Of a DNA stretch of 64,000 nt, positions 46,544 through 58,849 are shown piece after piece. This DNA comes from Punica granatum (Eukaryota; Streptophyta; Magnoliopsida; Myrtales; Lythraceae). The notes under the pieces are model-generated. The model was given only the letters and a program-made list of their open reading frames with translations. It did not search any database and was not told where the DNA came from. Both the position numbers and the translations under genes were made by a program. The stretch is from positions 17,241,363 through 17,305,362 of the forward strand of contig NC_045130.1 in NCBI RefSeq assembly GCF_007655135.1, given 5' to 3'. How positions within the stretch are numbered: position 1 is the first letter of the stretch; each line of letters opens with the position of its first letter.

Positions 46544-48853
46544 ATGGGTTCGCTTCCGCCGGAGCTGAGCTTCGACAACCGTCCGGCGTTCGTCCCCAGG
46601 ACGATCAGCGACCTGGTGCGTGACATCGCCTCGGTCGCCGATGCTGCCGAGAGGTCGTCCAAGCTCGGTGATCTCGTCCGGCGCCTCGAGGACGAGATGA
46701 GGAAGATTGACGCCTTCAAGCGCGAGCTGCCCCTGTGCATGCTCCTTATCAGAGACGGTTGGTCCTCAGCTCGATCCTTCTTTTCTTTTTCCCGTCCACA
46801 GTGTCTCTGATTCCCGACGAGTCGGAGATCGCGGTGGATTTGCATTTGATTATAGTAGCTTGACTGCCTTTCATTTCGATCGGCGAGAGCTCAGCGGTTT
46901 CGTTTTTCCGCGCTTCTGGAAAATCGGATTCAGATTTTTTCCCCTTAAATTGTAGATTTCATTTCCTCACCTATCGTACTCCCATGGGAGATCTGCAAAC
47001 ACCGCCTTCTAGTTTATGATTCTCAAAGGGAAGCTCGACGAGCTTCTGCTCGAGATTAACACGATGAGGCTGATGAACACGTCGCATGAACTCTTACTTT
47101 TCACTGAAAATTCTCTGGCAAACTAGTCCATCGAGTCCATTATCTTTCGGAGAAAACTATTGTCAGGAGTTCAGTGGTGGTTTTTCGATGCAATGGCTGT
47201 TTTGTTTATAATTTTTTGGTTTTTTCTTGTTCTTTTCCTGCTGTTGTTGCAGCTATTCTGACGTTGAAACTGGAGTCGGTGCAATGCTCTGCATCTGCAC
47301 CACTGGTTACTCAGCCAGTAACAGCAGAATTCATTCCTTTGAAGAAAGACTGTGACGACACTGAAGATGCAAGTCCCAAGGAGAAAGAGAAGGACTCCAA
47401 GGATGAGAGTTTGGGCCCGCTTGATCTTCAGCTTTGCACATTTGATAATAGCAAGCCCTCCACTGTCAACCCTCCTGATCATCCCCAACAAGACGCTAAA
47501 GTCGAAACTAAGGTACCCGAAGCATAGATTTCCCCAACTTGGCCCCCCTTTAACTGAATGCGAATTGGTCTGTTGGGAATATATCTGATCATGGACTTGC
47601 TTTTGGCAGAGACATGAACTTCTACCGAATCAATCTGCAGCTGAGGGTGCTCTGAAAGCATGTAAAAGCAGGAATGGGGCGAGGGAATTCATCCAGTTGA
47701 GGACATTTTCTCCTCCGGCAACTGCAGTTTTCCCGAGGAAGGAAGATAAGGTGGAATTGCCCGTTCATAGCCTTTCACTTCTCACTCCTGGGATAAAGAA
47801 TTCAAGGGAAAAGCCTGTTTCTGCTGATACAAGAGCAAATTTTGGCCGATCACTCACGCAGACCGTCCAGTCGAACTCGAGGAGTGGGGCTCCGCAGCAG
47901 AGTGCGAGGAAGCAGAGAAGGTGCTGGTCGCCCGAGTTGCATCGGCGGTTCGTGAATGCTTTGCAGCAACTCGGTGGCTCACAAGGTTATAACTTAAAAT
48001 GCTTATGTGTTGCTTATCAGTGTTACAGTTCTGATACTTGATTGTGCTTCTTATATTTTGTTTGGTGATGCTAGAAATTCTCAATCTTGAAATTGAATTG
48101 TGCCATCCATCCCTTTGACTAAAGCTACAGAGAAGTAGTGAACCCCTGAATCGTTGAACTGTATTGAACTGAAATCTGCTGGTTATATGAGCTTGTCGTG
48201 TTGATTCTCTTCTCTTATACCATTTGCTTCGGGAGATTGTTCCTGAGATTGATAAATGAGTCTGGGATCACCAAATGAAGCTATAATCTATATTCAAATC
48301 TTATCTGGGTTTCTCCAGTAATCTGACCTCAAACTATTAAATGCTTGCAGCTGCCACTCCTAAGCAGATCAGAGAACTTATGCAAGTCGATGGCCTGACA
48401 AACGATGAAGTGAAGAGCCATTTACAAGTGAGTGAATTTCATTTTCTTCTGTTCAGATCACTTCCCATCTTTGTTCATCTAAAGTTTGATGATTCATATT
48501 TGTCAATTCTTAATGATCATTATGGGTCGGAGACTAACTATGGAAGCATGTACCATTTTCAGAAATACAGGTTGCACACCCGAAGATTCCCAGCTGCTGC
48601 AGGTTCCCCCACAAACCAAACCGTATGTGTTTTGGGGAGTCTATGGCCATCTCGTGACCAATCAGATGATGCTGCTGCCTCAAAAGGAAGCACATCCCAG
48701 TCAGGATCTCCCCAAGGCCCCTTGCAGTTATGTGGAAGCGCAGGGGCTGCTTCAACTACAGGAGGGGATAGCATGGAAGATGATGAGGACTCCAAGTCCG
48801 AGAGCTTTAGCTGGAAGAACCACATCCAGAGAACCGGGAAGGTCGATGTATAG
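46544..48853 (+). CDS. HHO: HHO/NIGT1-type GARP (G2-like) transcription repressor
   Basis: Five exons (46,544-46,757; 47,253-47,512; 47,610-47,985; 48,351-48,427; 48,563-48,853) join in frame to 405 aa, all with GT-AG introns. Residues 1-71 hold the conserved N-terminal region of HRS1/HHO proteins ([14 protein letters not shown], then [14 protein letters not shown]). An LDLQL EAR repression motif is at about 128-132. The single MYB-like GARP domain spans about 258-317 ([38 protein letters not shown]) and is split by two introns, as usual in this family. The C-terminus is Ser- and Asp/Glu-rich. Family members are nuclear repressors in nitrate and phosphate starvation signalling or floral meristem control. 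The N-terminus resembles the HHO5/HHO6 side of the family more than HRS1, but that assignment is tentative. All key residues are present. Confidence 0.94.
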
Positions 48854-50930
48854 TACTAGATCTTTACCCCCCCCAACCCCCACCCCGTGAATTTTGCAGA
48901 TAAGATTATACCTGGAGGAGTTAAATAGCTACGAGAAAATAATTACATCATTATTACTATACATATATAATGAGGAGGACCTTATAGTGCGGCTTCGAAA
49001 TTTTGCAGGATTAGTCTTTCAGCTTTCCGTTTTGTGTCGAGAAGTTGAGCTTTCCGTTCATTCAGAGCTTTTCTATTGCAATCGGGGTTGACAGATATGG
49101 TTTGAGAGACCCGTTAATCCCCCTTTATCAAATTATCCTAAAATTTTCCTTTTATCGCATCCCTGACTAGAAGCTAGCGGTCTTGGCACACAACCAATGA
49201 TCGCAATTGATCTGGTTTACGGGAATCTTCTTCGACATTACAAACACGGGGAAAAAGAGGTTTCTTGCCTTCTTGGGTGTCTTGAAGTTTTTCCTGATTG
49301 ACGGATCACCAACCATTCTTCTCTCTCAATCTTTACCTCCCCCTCCCCCTACTTCAAGGACGGTAGGGGCTGTTTCGGTAGGAATATTCTCTGCTCCAGC
49401 TGTTTTTGAGGAGGGTTCCTGTTTCTTCTCCTGAAGGAGGAGAAAGTTTGGTGTGAGAGCTCAAGTATGTTGAGGGGAAGATCTTCTAAGATCCTCCATG
49501 TGATTGATGAGGAACATAGCGGAAAGGTACGGGAAATTTCCAATTCCTACAGCTAACTTTCCCCGGGGGGGGGGGGAAGGGACTGCAAAAGATTCTTCAG
49601 TTCTACCTACCCTTTGAATTTTACTGTCTCCTCGTGCTGCTCGGTAGTCGGTAGTCTGTACCGGCATCGGTCACGAGTCGAACCCAATTTATGTGGCAGG
49701 AGTATAGTTCCAGAACATTATAACTCGGTTGTCACTCAAAGGATGAGGTTTCGTGGGAAGCCAAGTCTTGGGGGTCAAAGAGCAATTTCATCTTATTGGC
49801 GGTGCGAATGGTGAGAATGATCAATCTGGGGAATCATTTCTTGTTGGAATTGGAATGTCACTGTTGAATTTCTTATAATGAGTGGGGGAGAAAAAAGAAT
49901 AGTATAATAATTGAATAAGAAAACAATAATTTCAATTGTCGTGAGGTGGTGGTCTTGTTGGAAGAATCAAGCGATGATTTTTTTTTTATATTTATTTTTT
50001 GATAGATAGAATCAAGCGATGATGACTGGGCAAAGATCCGGCGTTATCTTGACCATGACTTTCCCTGACGGCCACGCCACGCGACAAGAGTCCATAAAGG
50101 CGTTTCCTAATTCTTAAGTAAAAAACTAAAAAAGTCTTTGTCCTAAAAAAGGATTTACTTGAGAGCATCTTAAAGATATATGCTATATAAATCACCGAAT
50201 TATTATTATTTGTTTTTTTTTCGGGTAGAAACCCCGAGTTAATTTTTTGGCAAGAAATATGCTCTCAAGGCCCTGGTAGGAACTGATTCTCGCTCATTAG
50301 CTTAGCCTTGATTGCAGAGTTCATTTTGTTCAAATAAGAGCGATATGTCAAATGCATCGGTGTTCATTGTTCGCAAAGTTAATTGATCAAAGATTTACGT
50401 GGAATTTATTGTTACAGTAATAAAAAAAAATACCGAATCATTGGTCGCTTCGGAGTTTTTCTTTTAAGTTGATGAAAGAGCCTAATCATTTGGACATCCC
50501 AAGTTGCATGGTATTAATTCAAGCATTTAATATTAAACGGATGGGATAGATTCCCGTTTATATCATAAAATAGATAGATAAGAAAATGAAATATCCTCAC
50601 TCGTCCAACAAAAGAAAGAATCCCCATCATTGTACGTGTGAAGTCATATTCAAATATTTAAAAGAAAAATATTGGGGGATTGTATCCGATTAGATGGAAT
50701 TATTAGACCCTTCTGTTTTAGGCAGCGTGAGCTTTTGTGGATTCGTATCCGACCGCTAGATTGGAGGGAATCGATCGAGTCGTTCCGAGACAAGCAAAGT
50801 ACCCTTAATTATTAGTCTACAAAAAAAAAAAATAAGTCTCTTTTTATAAAATTAAAAAAAATAGTCAAATCATATCCTTAGAATTTAATCTTTCCACCTA
50901 ACCCCCAGCTATATGCCTTTTCTTTTTTAG
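48854..50930. other. 3' flank of the HHO gene and gene-free spacer
   Basis: A C-rich run follows the stop codon at 48,868-48,890. A run of 10 G at about 49,565-49,574 could fold as or slip like a quadruplex. No further gene is supported; frames here are short and T- or C-rich. Confidence 0.5.
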
Positions 50931-51639
50931 TTTCCCCCCCCCCTCCCCCCCCCCCTAAAGAATGAACAAATATGAAATAATTACTTAAACATTGACTATG
51001 GAAGATGCTCATGGGGCTGCATGACGATGAGTCATTTTCACAGGCAATATAATAGAGAGAGAGAGAATCTCACAGACAAGATAATAATGAATTCATTCAT
51101 CTCCACATTGATGGATCCTTTTCAAAAAAAATTTATGCCCTTTTATTTTCTTTTTTTTCCTTTTGGCTTGAGATTAAAGTTATTTAGCTAATTCATCATC
51201 GGAAGGCCAAAGACATGCCAGATCAATGGGAACTTCTCCATTTTTTTAAATTTTATATAAGATTTCGACGGAAATTCTATAAATTATTGAATTAACTTTA
51301 TCTGATGAAATCCACGTTAAAAATAATCGATGATATGACAATTATTTATACCCAACCAAGCCGAGTCTGATTCCGGGCAATTAAGGACCCTAGAACTGAT
51401 TATCTCAATAAGGCATCAAACGAGGGCACGTAGGATCATCTCCAAGACCCATAATCCATGGGTTAGCAAGTTCGATTTGTACTCCCCTTAATGGCATGGG
51501 GACACGACCACTACCCCGTCACTCATGGTATCGAATCCCACAACCTCTCTCTTTGGATGGTGATAGTTAAGATCACCAATAATCCATGAACGTTAATCAA
51601 ACGCAATACGGGTGACCTGAAATTCGAAAGTGGTATACG

Positions 51640-52020
51640 ACCTCAAGCACTCCAAAAACACGACAAGCCTCTAAAGTCACAGGACGGGGTCAACGGGATC
51701 AACCCCTCGAGCTCAAGGCCCTCGACCCTCTGAGGATTGAAGGATTCAGGGGATCAAGCCTCAACCCCTTGCCCAGGCTTGCCTCGAGGGACCCGACCCA
51801 TCGCAGCTCGAGGGGTTCTACCCCCCGAGCTTACCTTGAGGCCCTCGACCCTCTGAGGTTCAAGGGGCTCGAAGGTTGGAGCCTCAGCCCTCTCCTGGGC
51901 TCACCTCGAAGGGCTCAACCCCCAACGGCTCGACCCTCCCAGGGTCGATGGGCTCGAAGGCTCGGCTTTTGACTCCTTGAGCTCTCGGGCTCGTGGCTAA
52001 GGGCCTCGAAGACCGGCCTG
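51640..52020. repeat. GC-rich internally repeated block
   Basis: Words such as CTCGACCCTCTGAGG, CTCGAGGGG and GGGCTCGAAGG recur every 60-130 bases in both orientations, and the GC content is far above the surroundings. It adjoins gypsy-type LTR sequence and is probably part of the same retroelement. Confidence 0.6.
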
Positions 52021-52153
52021 ACATTCAAGAAGAGACCTCATCCCTTGCCTTGAGGGTTTTGGTTCCCCCCACCAACATCGCCTCTATCACCATGGGATGT
52101 ATGATCCCAGAACACTGACCCTTTTGTCGGTGACCCTTTAGTCAAGCTATCTA

Positions 52154-52680
52154 GCACCGATTAAACCTGAGCTTTCTATATGGGCCGCGGATCCAAACGA
52201 GACCCATAACATGCCTAAAAAGAGAGATAAGTAAAGAATCTCAGCCCGATTACTAGATGACGACTAGGGAAAACCCTGTAAGTACTATATATATACAAAA
52301 CTCCTTATCAAATTGAGGGTTTTCTCCTATATATTATCTCTACGCGTACTCTCTCGACCCCTCTCTGAAAATCTGACTTGAGTGTTGGAGAGGGCTCTCG
52401 AGGCACCGATTAAATCGGGGCATTCTATATGGGCCGCAGATCCAAACGAGGCCCATAACACGCATAAAACGAGGGATAATTAAAGAACTCTAGCCCGGTT
52501 ACTAGATGATGACAAGGAAAAGCTTTATAAGTCCTCTATAGATACGAAACTCCTCATCAAATTTAGGGGATTCTCCATATATATTCTCCCTATGTACACT
52601 CTCTGTACGCACACTCTCTCTAGACTCTCTTTACCCCTCTCTACAGGTCTAATTTGAGCGTCGAATGGGCTCTCAGGCGA
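52154..52680 (+). mobile_element. Gypsy-type LTR 3' part, duplicated in tandem
   Basis: Two copies of about 245-275 bp (52,154-52,402 and 52,403-52,680) share GCACCGATTAAA, TTCTATATGGGCCGC, GATCCAAACGAG and the end CTGACTTGAG / CTAATTTGAG followed by an AGCGTCG- or TGTTGG-type block and GGGCTCTC. The CTGACTTGAGCGTCGGA-type word near the end is a hallmark of many plant Ty3/gypsy LTRs. No internal region is seen. Confidence 0.6.
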
Positions 52681-52689
52681 GCACCCGCG

Positions 52690-53825
52690 AGCCTTTCTTG
52701 CAGTTGCAAGATTGCGATCAGAGTTGCATGGAGTAACCCGAACATTTTTTTTTTGCATCAGATTCTATGATGAGATCCACATGCTTTTTTTTATTTTTCC
52801 CTAAATATGATACGATCCTTTGGCGTCAAGATACTAGGGGTGGCTGTTGGAAGGGATTGCAAAATTTCTCCCCGGTTTTTTATAGTAAATAATAAATGAC
52901 AAGGATGATTGTGTTAAAAGTTTAATGAAAAAAAAGGGAAAAAAATATTTTCCGTCCTGTACATATGATGAAAATTGAAATATTACAATTTTGTACCTTT
53001 CATTTTTCTTTTTTATCAATTTTATCATGTACATTACTATAATCAATTTATTTACTCCATTAATCGAACTGTTAAGAATTTGCTGATGTATCAGCTAATT
53101 TCGTGCACATGTGCATCTCTATTTACATAATTTATATATATATATATATATATATATATCTTTAATATCAAATAATCAAAAAGTAATTGAAGAAAATCCA
53201 TCATGAAGGGAGGAGGGGATAACGGTGGCTTGTCACTACAACCTCTAGCGTCCTCGATTGTGAGGTGGTGGCTCGATGACAAGCCACGCAATCGGATTTG
53301 TCCTCCTCTTCACTCGATCAAAGAGAAAATGGGCGCCCAAATCCAGTGGATGAGCAAATATAAAGAGAGGGCAGAGGGAGCGAGACCATTCACCCTCTTC
53401 TATCATGAATTTTTTTTAAAAAAATTTCTGAATTATTTTTATTTATTAAAAATTAGAAATAAATAAATGTATTCATTAAAATTACCATGCAAGAGAATCT
53501 ATCACATCAACAATTCTAAATAGTTATATCGAAGAAAAAAATAAAATGAAAAGAACAAATTAAACATTCCACCAATCGTGAAGGACCAAAAATGTCCTTA
53601 AGAAAAAAAGGAATGCAAACATTAGAAGGGACGGTCACCTCTCACCCCAAGAACATCTAATTATAACGTCTTAAGTGTTTGAAAATTAGTAAAACAGTAG
53701 GGTATCCTACCCGCACGATGTGGCAGGTCGAAAAAATTTCTCATCAAACTTTTGCTTATCATAATAGTTTTGTGTAAAGACTAATATAGAATATAACTTA
53801 AATTAATGAGAATATTATGTATACC
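52690..53825. other. Gene-free stretch
   Basis: It has a (TA)n run at about 53,132-53,159 and a patch at 53,215-53,300 with GGTGGCTTGTCACTACAACC and GTGGTGGCTCGATGACAAGC. This patch resembles the GC-rich block at 2,995-3,090 in style, but I cannot show homology. Confidence 0.45.
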
Positions 53826-54565
53826 TAAAAATCATAAATTTCATGATTGGGAAGTAGATCGATCTCCCTTGAACCTAGATTAATTAGATCTAGTAGACTT
53901 TCAAAAATCAAGTGACACGCATAAAAAAAACTAGAAATAAAAAGAGGCTACTTACTTAAGTAGCTAACGACTTGATATGTGAGCTATTTTTAAGTGAATC
54001 GACCATTGTTATCCTTAGTATTTTTAGGTGAGCCTTTCAATTGGAAAGAATTTACAATATGGAGAAGTTTATTCCTTAGTGGGTCAACGGCCTCACTCGA
54101 GTTTAGATTTATTGGATCTAGTGAACTTTCGAATATCAAGTGTGCACACGAAAAAAGTTATATACCTAAATTTAATAAAAATCTCAAAATGTTGAAAAAT
54201 TTAGGTGAGTCGGCGCTTGTTATCCTAGGCAATGCCACAAGTGCAAGTCTTGCTATCGGAAAAAATTTATGATTGGGCGAGATTTATTCTTTAGTGGGTG
54301 AACGACCTCGCTTGAGTCTAGATTGATTGTACGCAGTGGACTTCCGAATATCAAATGTGCACATGGGAAAAAATATTTATATACATAAATATAATAAAAT
54401 TAAAAATTGTTGATCTTTTTTATAAAGAAGGGGCATGTCTTGTTATCGAAAAGAATTGACAATCGGGAAAGGTTAATCCCTTAGTGTACGCTCGAGCCTA
54501 AATTGATCGAATATAGTGGATTTATGAATATCAAGTAGGTACACTGACAAAAATATTTATAGACC
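53826..54565 (+). repeat. Tandem array of SINE-related units
   Basis: Four imperfect units end near 53,935, 54,165, 54,390 and 54,560. Three carry a CCTTAGTGGGTCAACG / CTTTAGTGGGTGAACG-type block, all have a TAGATT..TTGGAT-type block, and all have CTTTCGAATATCAAGTGTGC or its equivalent followed by an A-rich end. These are the 3' parts of the dispersed SINE, repeated every 170-220 bases in the same orientation. Confidence 0.65.
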
Positions 54566-55863
54566 TAAATTTAACAAAAATAAAAAGAATTGTTGAATTA
54601 TAAAAAAAAGAGGTTTTTGGGGGGGCGCACCTCACTCGCCCCTCCTTAATCCTACCAACAACAGGTTTAGTTTATAGTAATGATTTGTTATGACGAAAAA
54701 TTGAATTTGGTGTAATGGAGGAAGAAAGGGGGGGAGGAACATCAGGGCTCAACCCAAAACTAAAAACTTAGTCAATAGATTAAGTTGAATTCAAGAGTTA
54801 CCGTTGGTCATGAAAAGTCTTATCGATGAAAATCGAATTTAGAAATTCTTAAGTCTGAATCGAGGACCAACATCACTATATTGAACAAATATTGAGTCGG
54901 TATTATCCACTCTCTTAGATGAGCAACACCTAATCAGAATATATGTAATTTGTAAACATTAAACCGATTCCCTAGCAATCCCACGGGTTCCCAGTTACAG
55001 TTATTTGGAATGGTTATTACTAATTTACCGTGAATAAGAAAAACCAGCTGAATATTTTTAAGACCCTCTTTCGGAAGCTTTACTTGTCGTGACCCTCTCT
55101 GATATAAAAATATTGGAGTGCGTTTCAATACGCACCGACAAGATAGGTAATCATAAAAAGGGCCAAACCTGGGCCTCTTCGATAGGAGCCCTCACCCAAG
55201 TCGGAGTAAGCTAGGCCCAAGTGAACTTTCAAACTGGGCCATCATCCCCTATTGATTTAATTGGTAAATCCGTGGGGTTTTTAACTTCACCTGATAATCT
55301 CATTGTCAAATTCTCACGCATTATAACATTTTCAGGAAAATTATTGTGGCAAACACTAGCCTAAGTAGAACCTAATGTCTGGTATCGTCGGTTATAATTG
55401 TGATATGCAGTTATGTATAAATTACAAATCCTATAGTTAATGCAAAAAGTATAAATATTCTTTTGGTGCCAGAGATCCGAAAGATGACGCGTTACGGGTT
55501 CGAATTTGTTCGTCATCTAAATGCAATTGATCATTCAGTGACATGAATACCAGATTGTGTATGAAAAAGGTTTACCATCCTTTAATCGGACGGCTCCTTA
55601 GTAACTCAGGATCTTCAACTATTGATCCAACCAATCCCAAGATTGTACGGTCGGCTGTACATTCATTCTTATATTAAAGGGTGCAATATTCAACAAAATC
55701 AACGTGGCCTAGTAAGCCCATTAAAAACTCAAATTTCTTTTCGTTACTATAAAGAAACTTCACTAGTCTAGTACAAATAGTTGAGAATCTAAATAAAAAG
55801 ACACGATAATTTAAGAATAAAAATTAAATTGCTCGGAAATTAAGAACTCTTGATTCTTAAGCG
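54566..55863. other. Gene-free spacer upstream of LARP6
   Basis: No supported gene. Words at 54,860-54,910 and 55,490-55,600 look like eroded SINE sequence but are too diverged to place. Confidence 0.45.
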
Positions 55864-55935
55864 ATGGCGTGTGTCCCGTTCTCAAATAGGCATCGAAAAC
55901 AAAACTTGACGAAGGTGTTAATTAGAGATTTTCGC

Positions 55936-56222
55936 TCCTCTCTCTCTCTCTCACACACACACATTCAACTGAAGAAGAGGATGTCCATATTTGCGCGGGA
56001 AAAGCGGGTTCAACGTCCACACAGTTACTACACTTCAGGAGAGCAAGCCAAAGCACCCAACCAACCCCCCTTCCCCTCCCCCACAAGAAACATTAACAAC
56101 ATCACCCCAGAGGGAAAAGAAAGAGAGAACAATGCCGACGCCATAATTCACGAAAGCCATCATCATCATCATCATCATTCCCTCCCTCTCTCCCTCCCGG
56201 AAGCATAGCAGCCCCTCCAACA
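55936..56222 (+). promoter_or_regulatory. 5' leader region of LARP6
   Basis: A CT/CA repeat (55,936-55,964), a purine-rich stretch and (CAT)n at about 56,158-56,177 precede the start codon. No clear TATA box is seen, which is usual for housekeeping-like genes. Upstream frames here lie in the leader. Confidence 0.4.
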
Positions 56223-58634
56223 ATGGCGCAAGCCCAGCCCTGCGAGAGGGACCAAGGGATTTCGGAGACGGGCTCCTCCATCAAGGACACCTCCACCTGC
56301 GCCGTCTCCTTCAAGTTCAACGCCCAGGCCCCCGAGTTCGTCCCGAGGTCGTCCCAGGCCACCCTCCCCGATCTCTCAGCTTACTACTACCCCTGCTTCC
56401 AGTTCTTCAGCAGTGAGACCGGTGGGTCCGACTGGCTCTTCGTCGGGGACACCACCGACTCTGGCTTCTTGATCCACGGAGGGGCCTCTGCCGGCACAGC
56501 GGTGCCGGCCAACTGCTCGAGGAACGTCCTTGGCGACCATCTCCAGCAGAAGATAGTTAAACAGGTGCCCTCCGGGTCGCCCTTATTGTTGTTCATGTTG
56601 AATAAATTCCCCTGCTAATGTTTAGGATGTTTCGTGTTTATTTTATCCATATGCTTAACAAGAACTTATATAATCCGAGTTTGTTCTCCAACTTAGATCT
56701 ATCTGTTATTACTAAAAATTGTCAGTCATATCACATCGAACCAAATTTTGTGAACTATTATTTTGCATTTTGCCTTCGATATTTTTTTACAGATAGAGAT
56801 GTAATGATTTAATTTGGAATTGTTTCTTTTTCTCGTGTGGAAATTAGGTGGAGTATTTGTTCAGTGACATGAGCTTGCTCGCGAATGATTCTCTGTCCAA
56901 ACATATCAGTAAAGATCCCGAAGGATATAGTAAGTATTCTTTGTTTGGAACAAGCGATCGGATTTTCTGTCGTGCTGCTTCTTGGTTTTACTAAGACCGC
57001 CTATTCCTGCGAATGGCAACAGTTCCGATATCTGCCATTGCCACCATGAAGAAAATCAAGTCCCTCACCACCAATACCCATTTGCTTGCTCAGGCACTCC
57101 GATCCTCTTCAAAGTTGGTTAGTGTTGATTCGGCTTGTCCACGACCATTCTTAACAGGCCATGGATGCAGTGCAGCTATTGATACCCATTAACTTATCCT
57201 CTTCTTGAAGGTTGTTAGCAGTGACAGCAAGAAAGTTAGACGCAAGCACCCCTTCACTGAGAAAGAGAGAGAGGATTTGCAGGTCCGTGGCTTGACGCCT
57301 AATCTTAGTAAACCAATGGACCGATATTGATCTCTCAAAAGTTTTTTCTTCTGTTTTGCAGTATCGTACTGTTCTCGTGGAGAATTTGCCGGATGATCAC
57401 TCTCACCAAAACCTGGAGAAGATATTCTCTGTAGTTGGAAGGTTAAAAAAAACTTTAAGTGATTTGGGGTACAAATTATTTAGTTAACTTTATCCAGCAA
57501 CTGAATCTCTGTCGTTAAATGCTGCGGTTGTATAGCGTGAAGAACATTCGAATATGCCATCCCCAAGAGTCCAATTCGTCCCTTTCAAGATGCGACTTTT
57601 TTATCAGCAATAAGGTAGTATTTATCAATCTAGAGTGAGTCCAACAGAAAGGGAGTCGCATTAATACATCCTTTTCGGTATTGATTATCCATGTGCTTGG
57701 TGTTCACAGCTTCATGCCCTGGTAGAATACGGGAGCACGGAGACAGCTGAGCTAGCGGTAAGCTCGAGGAAGCTATATATTTTACAGTGACTTTCTTTTT
57801 GCTGGCTCTGAGACGAGATTGTTTCGCTAGGCTGAGAAATTAAACGATGAAAGGAACTGGAGAAAAGGGCTCCGAGTGAGGTTACTGCTGAAGCGCTCGG
57901 TATGTCTGCTCTGGCTTTGAGATAAGGACTTACTGTGCTAAGTTGGCGGCTACTTGTTTGAATAATTAAGTACTGATACATGAAAAGTGCAGCCCAAGTC
58001 TGTCCTGAAGGGTAGGAGATCCGAGTTCGATTGCTTTCTCGACGATGATGATGCTCTAGATTCTATCGATGATTTCCATCCAAGCAACCCGGACAGTGCC
58101 CTTGAAAGCAATGTAAGTCTTCCCTTCAACTTGGTAACTGCTTGCAGTCCTGCTTTTAAAATCAGAGAACTGAGTCCGAAACTCACTCTGTCAAATTCCT
58201 TTCAATTTAGAGATTACTCAAAACGGTCATGTGAGCTTTGCTGGGAAACAAATTTAACAGGAGAGAGATCTAAAAGAATGTTTCAAAACAAGAGAATTTG
58301 GAACGTTTTCCGGTTCTCTAATTTATCGAAATCCTGAACTGTGGAATGTTCACGTGTCGAGTTATGAAATTACTGACAGGCTGAAGACAACGCAACTGGG
58401 TTGAGGAAGGGATGGGGTGCTAGAGGTCGGGGCAAGGCACGCGGGCGGGCCCTGAGCCACAGTGGTCGGGGCTTGCTGACTCCTATCCCACAACCAAACA
58501 GCAGCATTCAGTGTGAACCTCACCCGAAACTGACCGTTAAGGGCCCGAGAATGCCAGACGGGACCAGGGGCTTCACGATGGGCCGAGGAAAGCCAGTATC
58601 TTCATCATCTTCTCCAGCTTCACCTACCGAGTGA
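56223..58634 (+). CDS. LARP6: La-related protein 6 (LARP6B/6C-like)
   Basis: Ten exons join in frame to 413 aa: 56,223-56,564; 56,848-56,929; 57,023-57,117; 57,211-57,282; 57,362-57,441; 57,536-57,614; 57,710-57,757; 57,831-57,899; 57,993-58,112; 58,380-58,634. A PAM2 motif at residues 30-41 (FKFNAQAPEFVP) should bind the MLLE domain of poly(A)-binding protein. The La motif spans about 107-195 (VEYLFSDMSLL, GYVPISAIATMKKIKSLT, LAQALRSSSKLVVSSD). An RRM-like domain runs from about 199 to 290 (RTVLVENLP). The tail has Arg-Gly repeats (RGRGKARGRA) and ends with the SUZ-C-like motif GPRMPDGTRGFTMGRGKP. The family binds mRNA in the cytoplasm or nucleus and controls translation or storage; the PAM2 motif puts it with plant LARP6B/C and not LARP6A. 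Every junction is GT-AG and no key motif is lost. Confidence 0.95.
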
Positions 58635-58805
58635 TGTTGTGGCTCCCATAATTCTTCTATTTTCCTTAAGAATCTTACCGTTATTCATTGGTTTCTTTCA
58701 CATCGGATACAGACTTACTTATTATCAGGCTGCTCGACGATTCCATAGTAAGGAGTCGATCGTACACGGAGTGATCTGTTATCACCAGTTAGAGAGATAG
58801 GGATA

Positions 58806-58811
58806 AATAAA
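58806..58811 (+). terminator. Poly(A) signal of LARP6
   Basis: An AATAAA hexamer lies 172 bases after the stop codon, followed by T-rich and GT-rich sequence. Confidence 0.5.
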
Positions 58812-58849
58812 CCTATTGCGGTTAGTGACAACAAAGGATATTGATCCTG

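Noticed and set aside
47171..47491. Minus-strand frame of 106 codons across HHO exon 2
   Set aside because: It is antisense to a confidently modelled exon; the sense frame has family motifs and correct splice sites.
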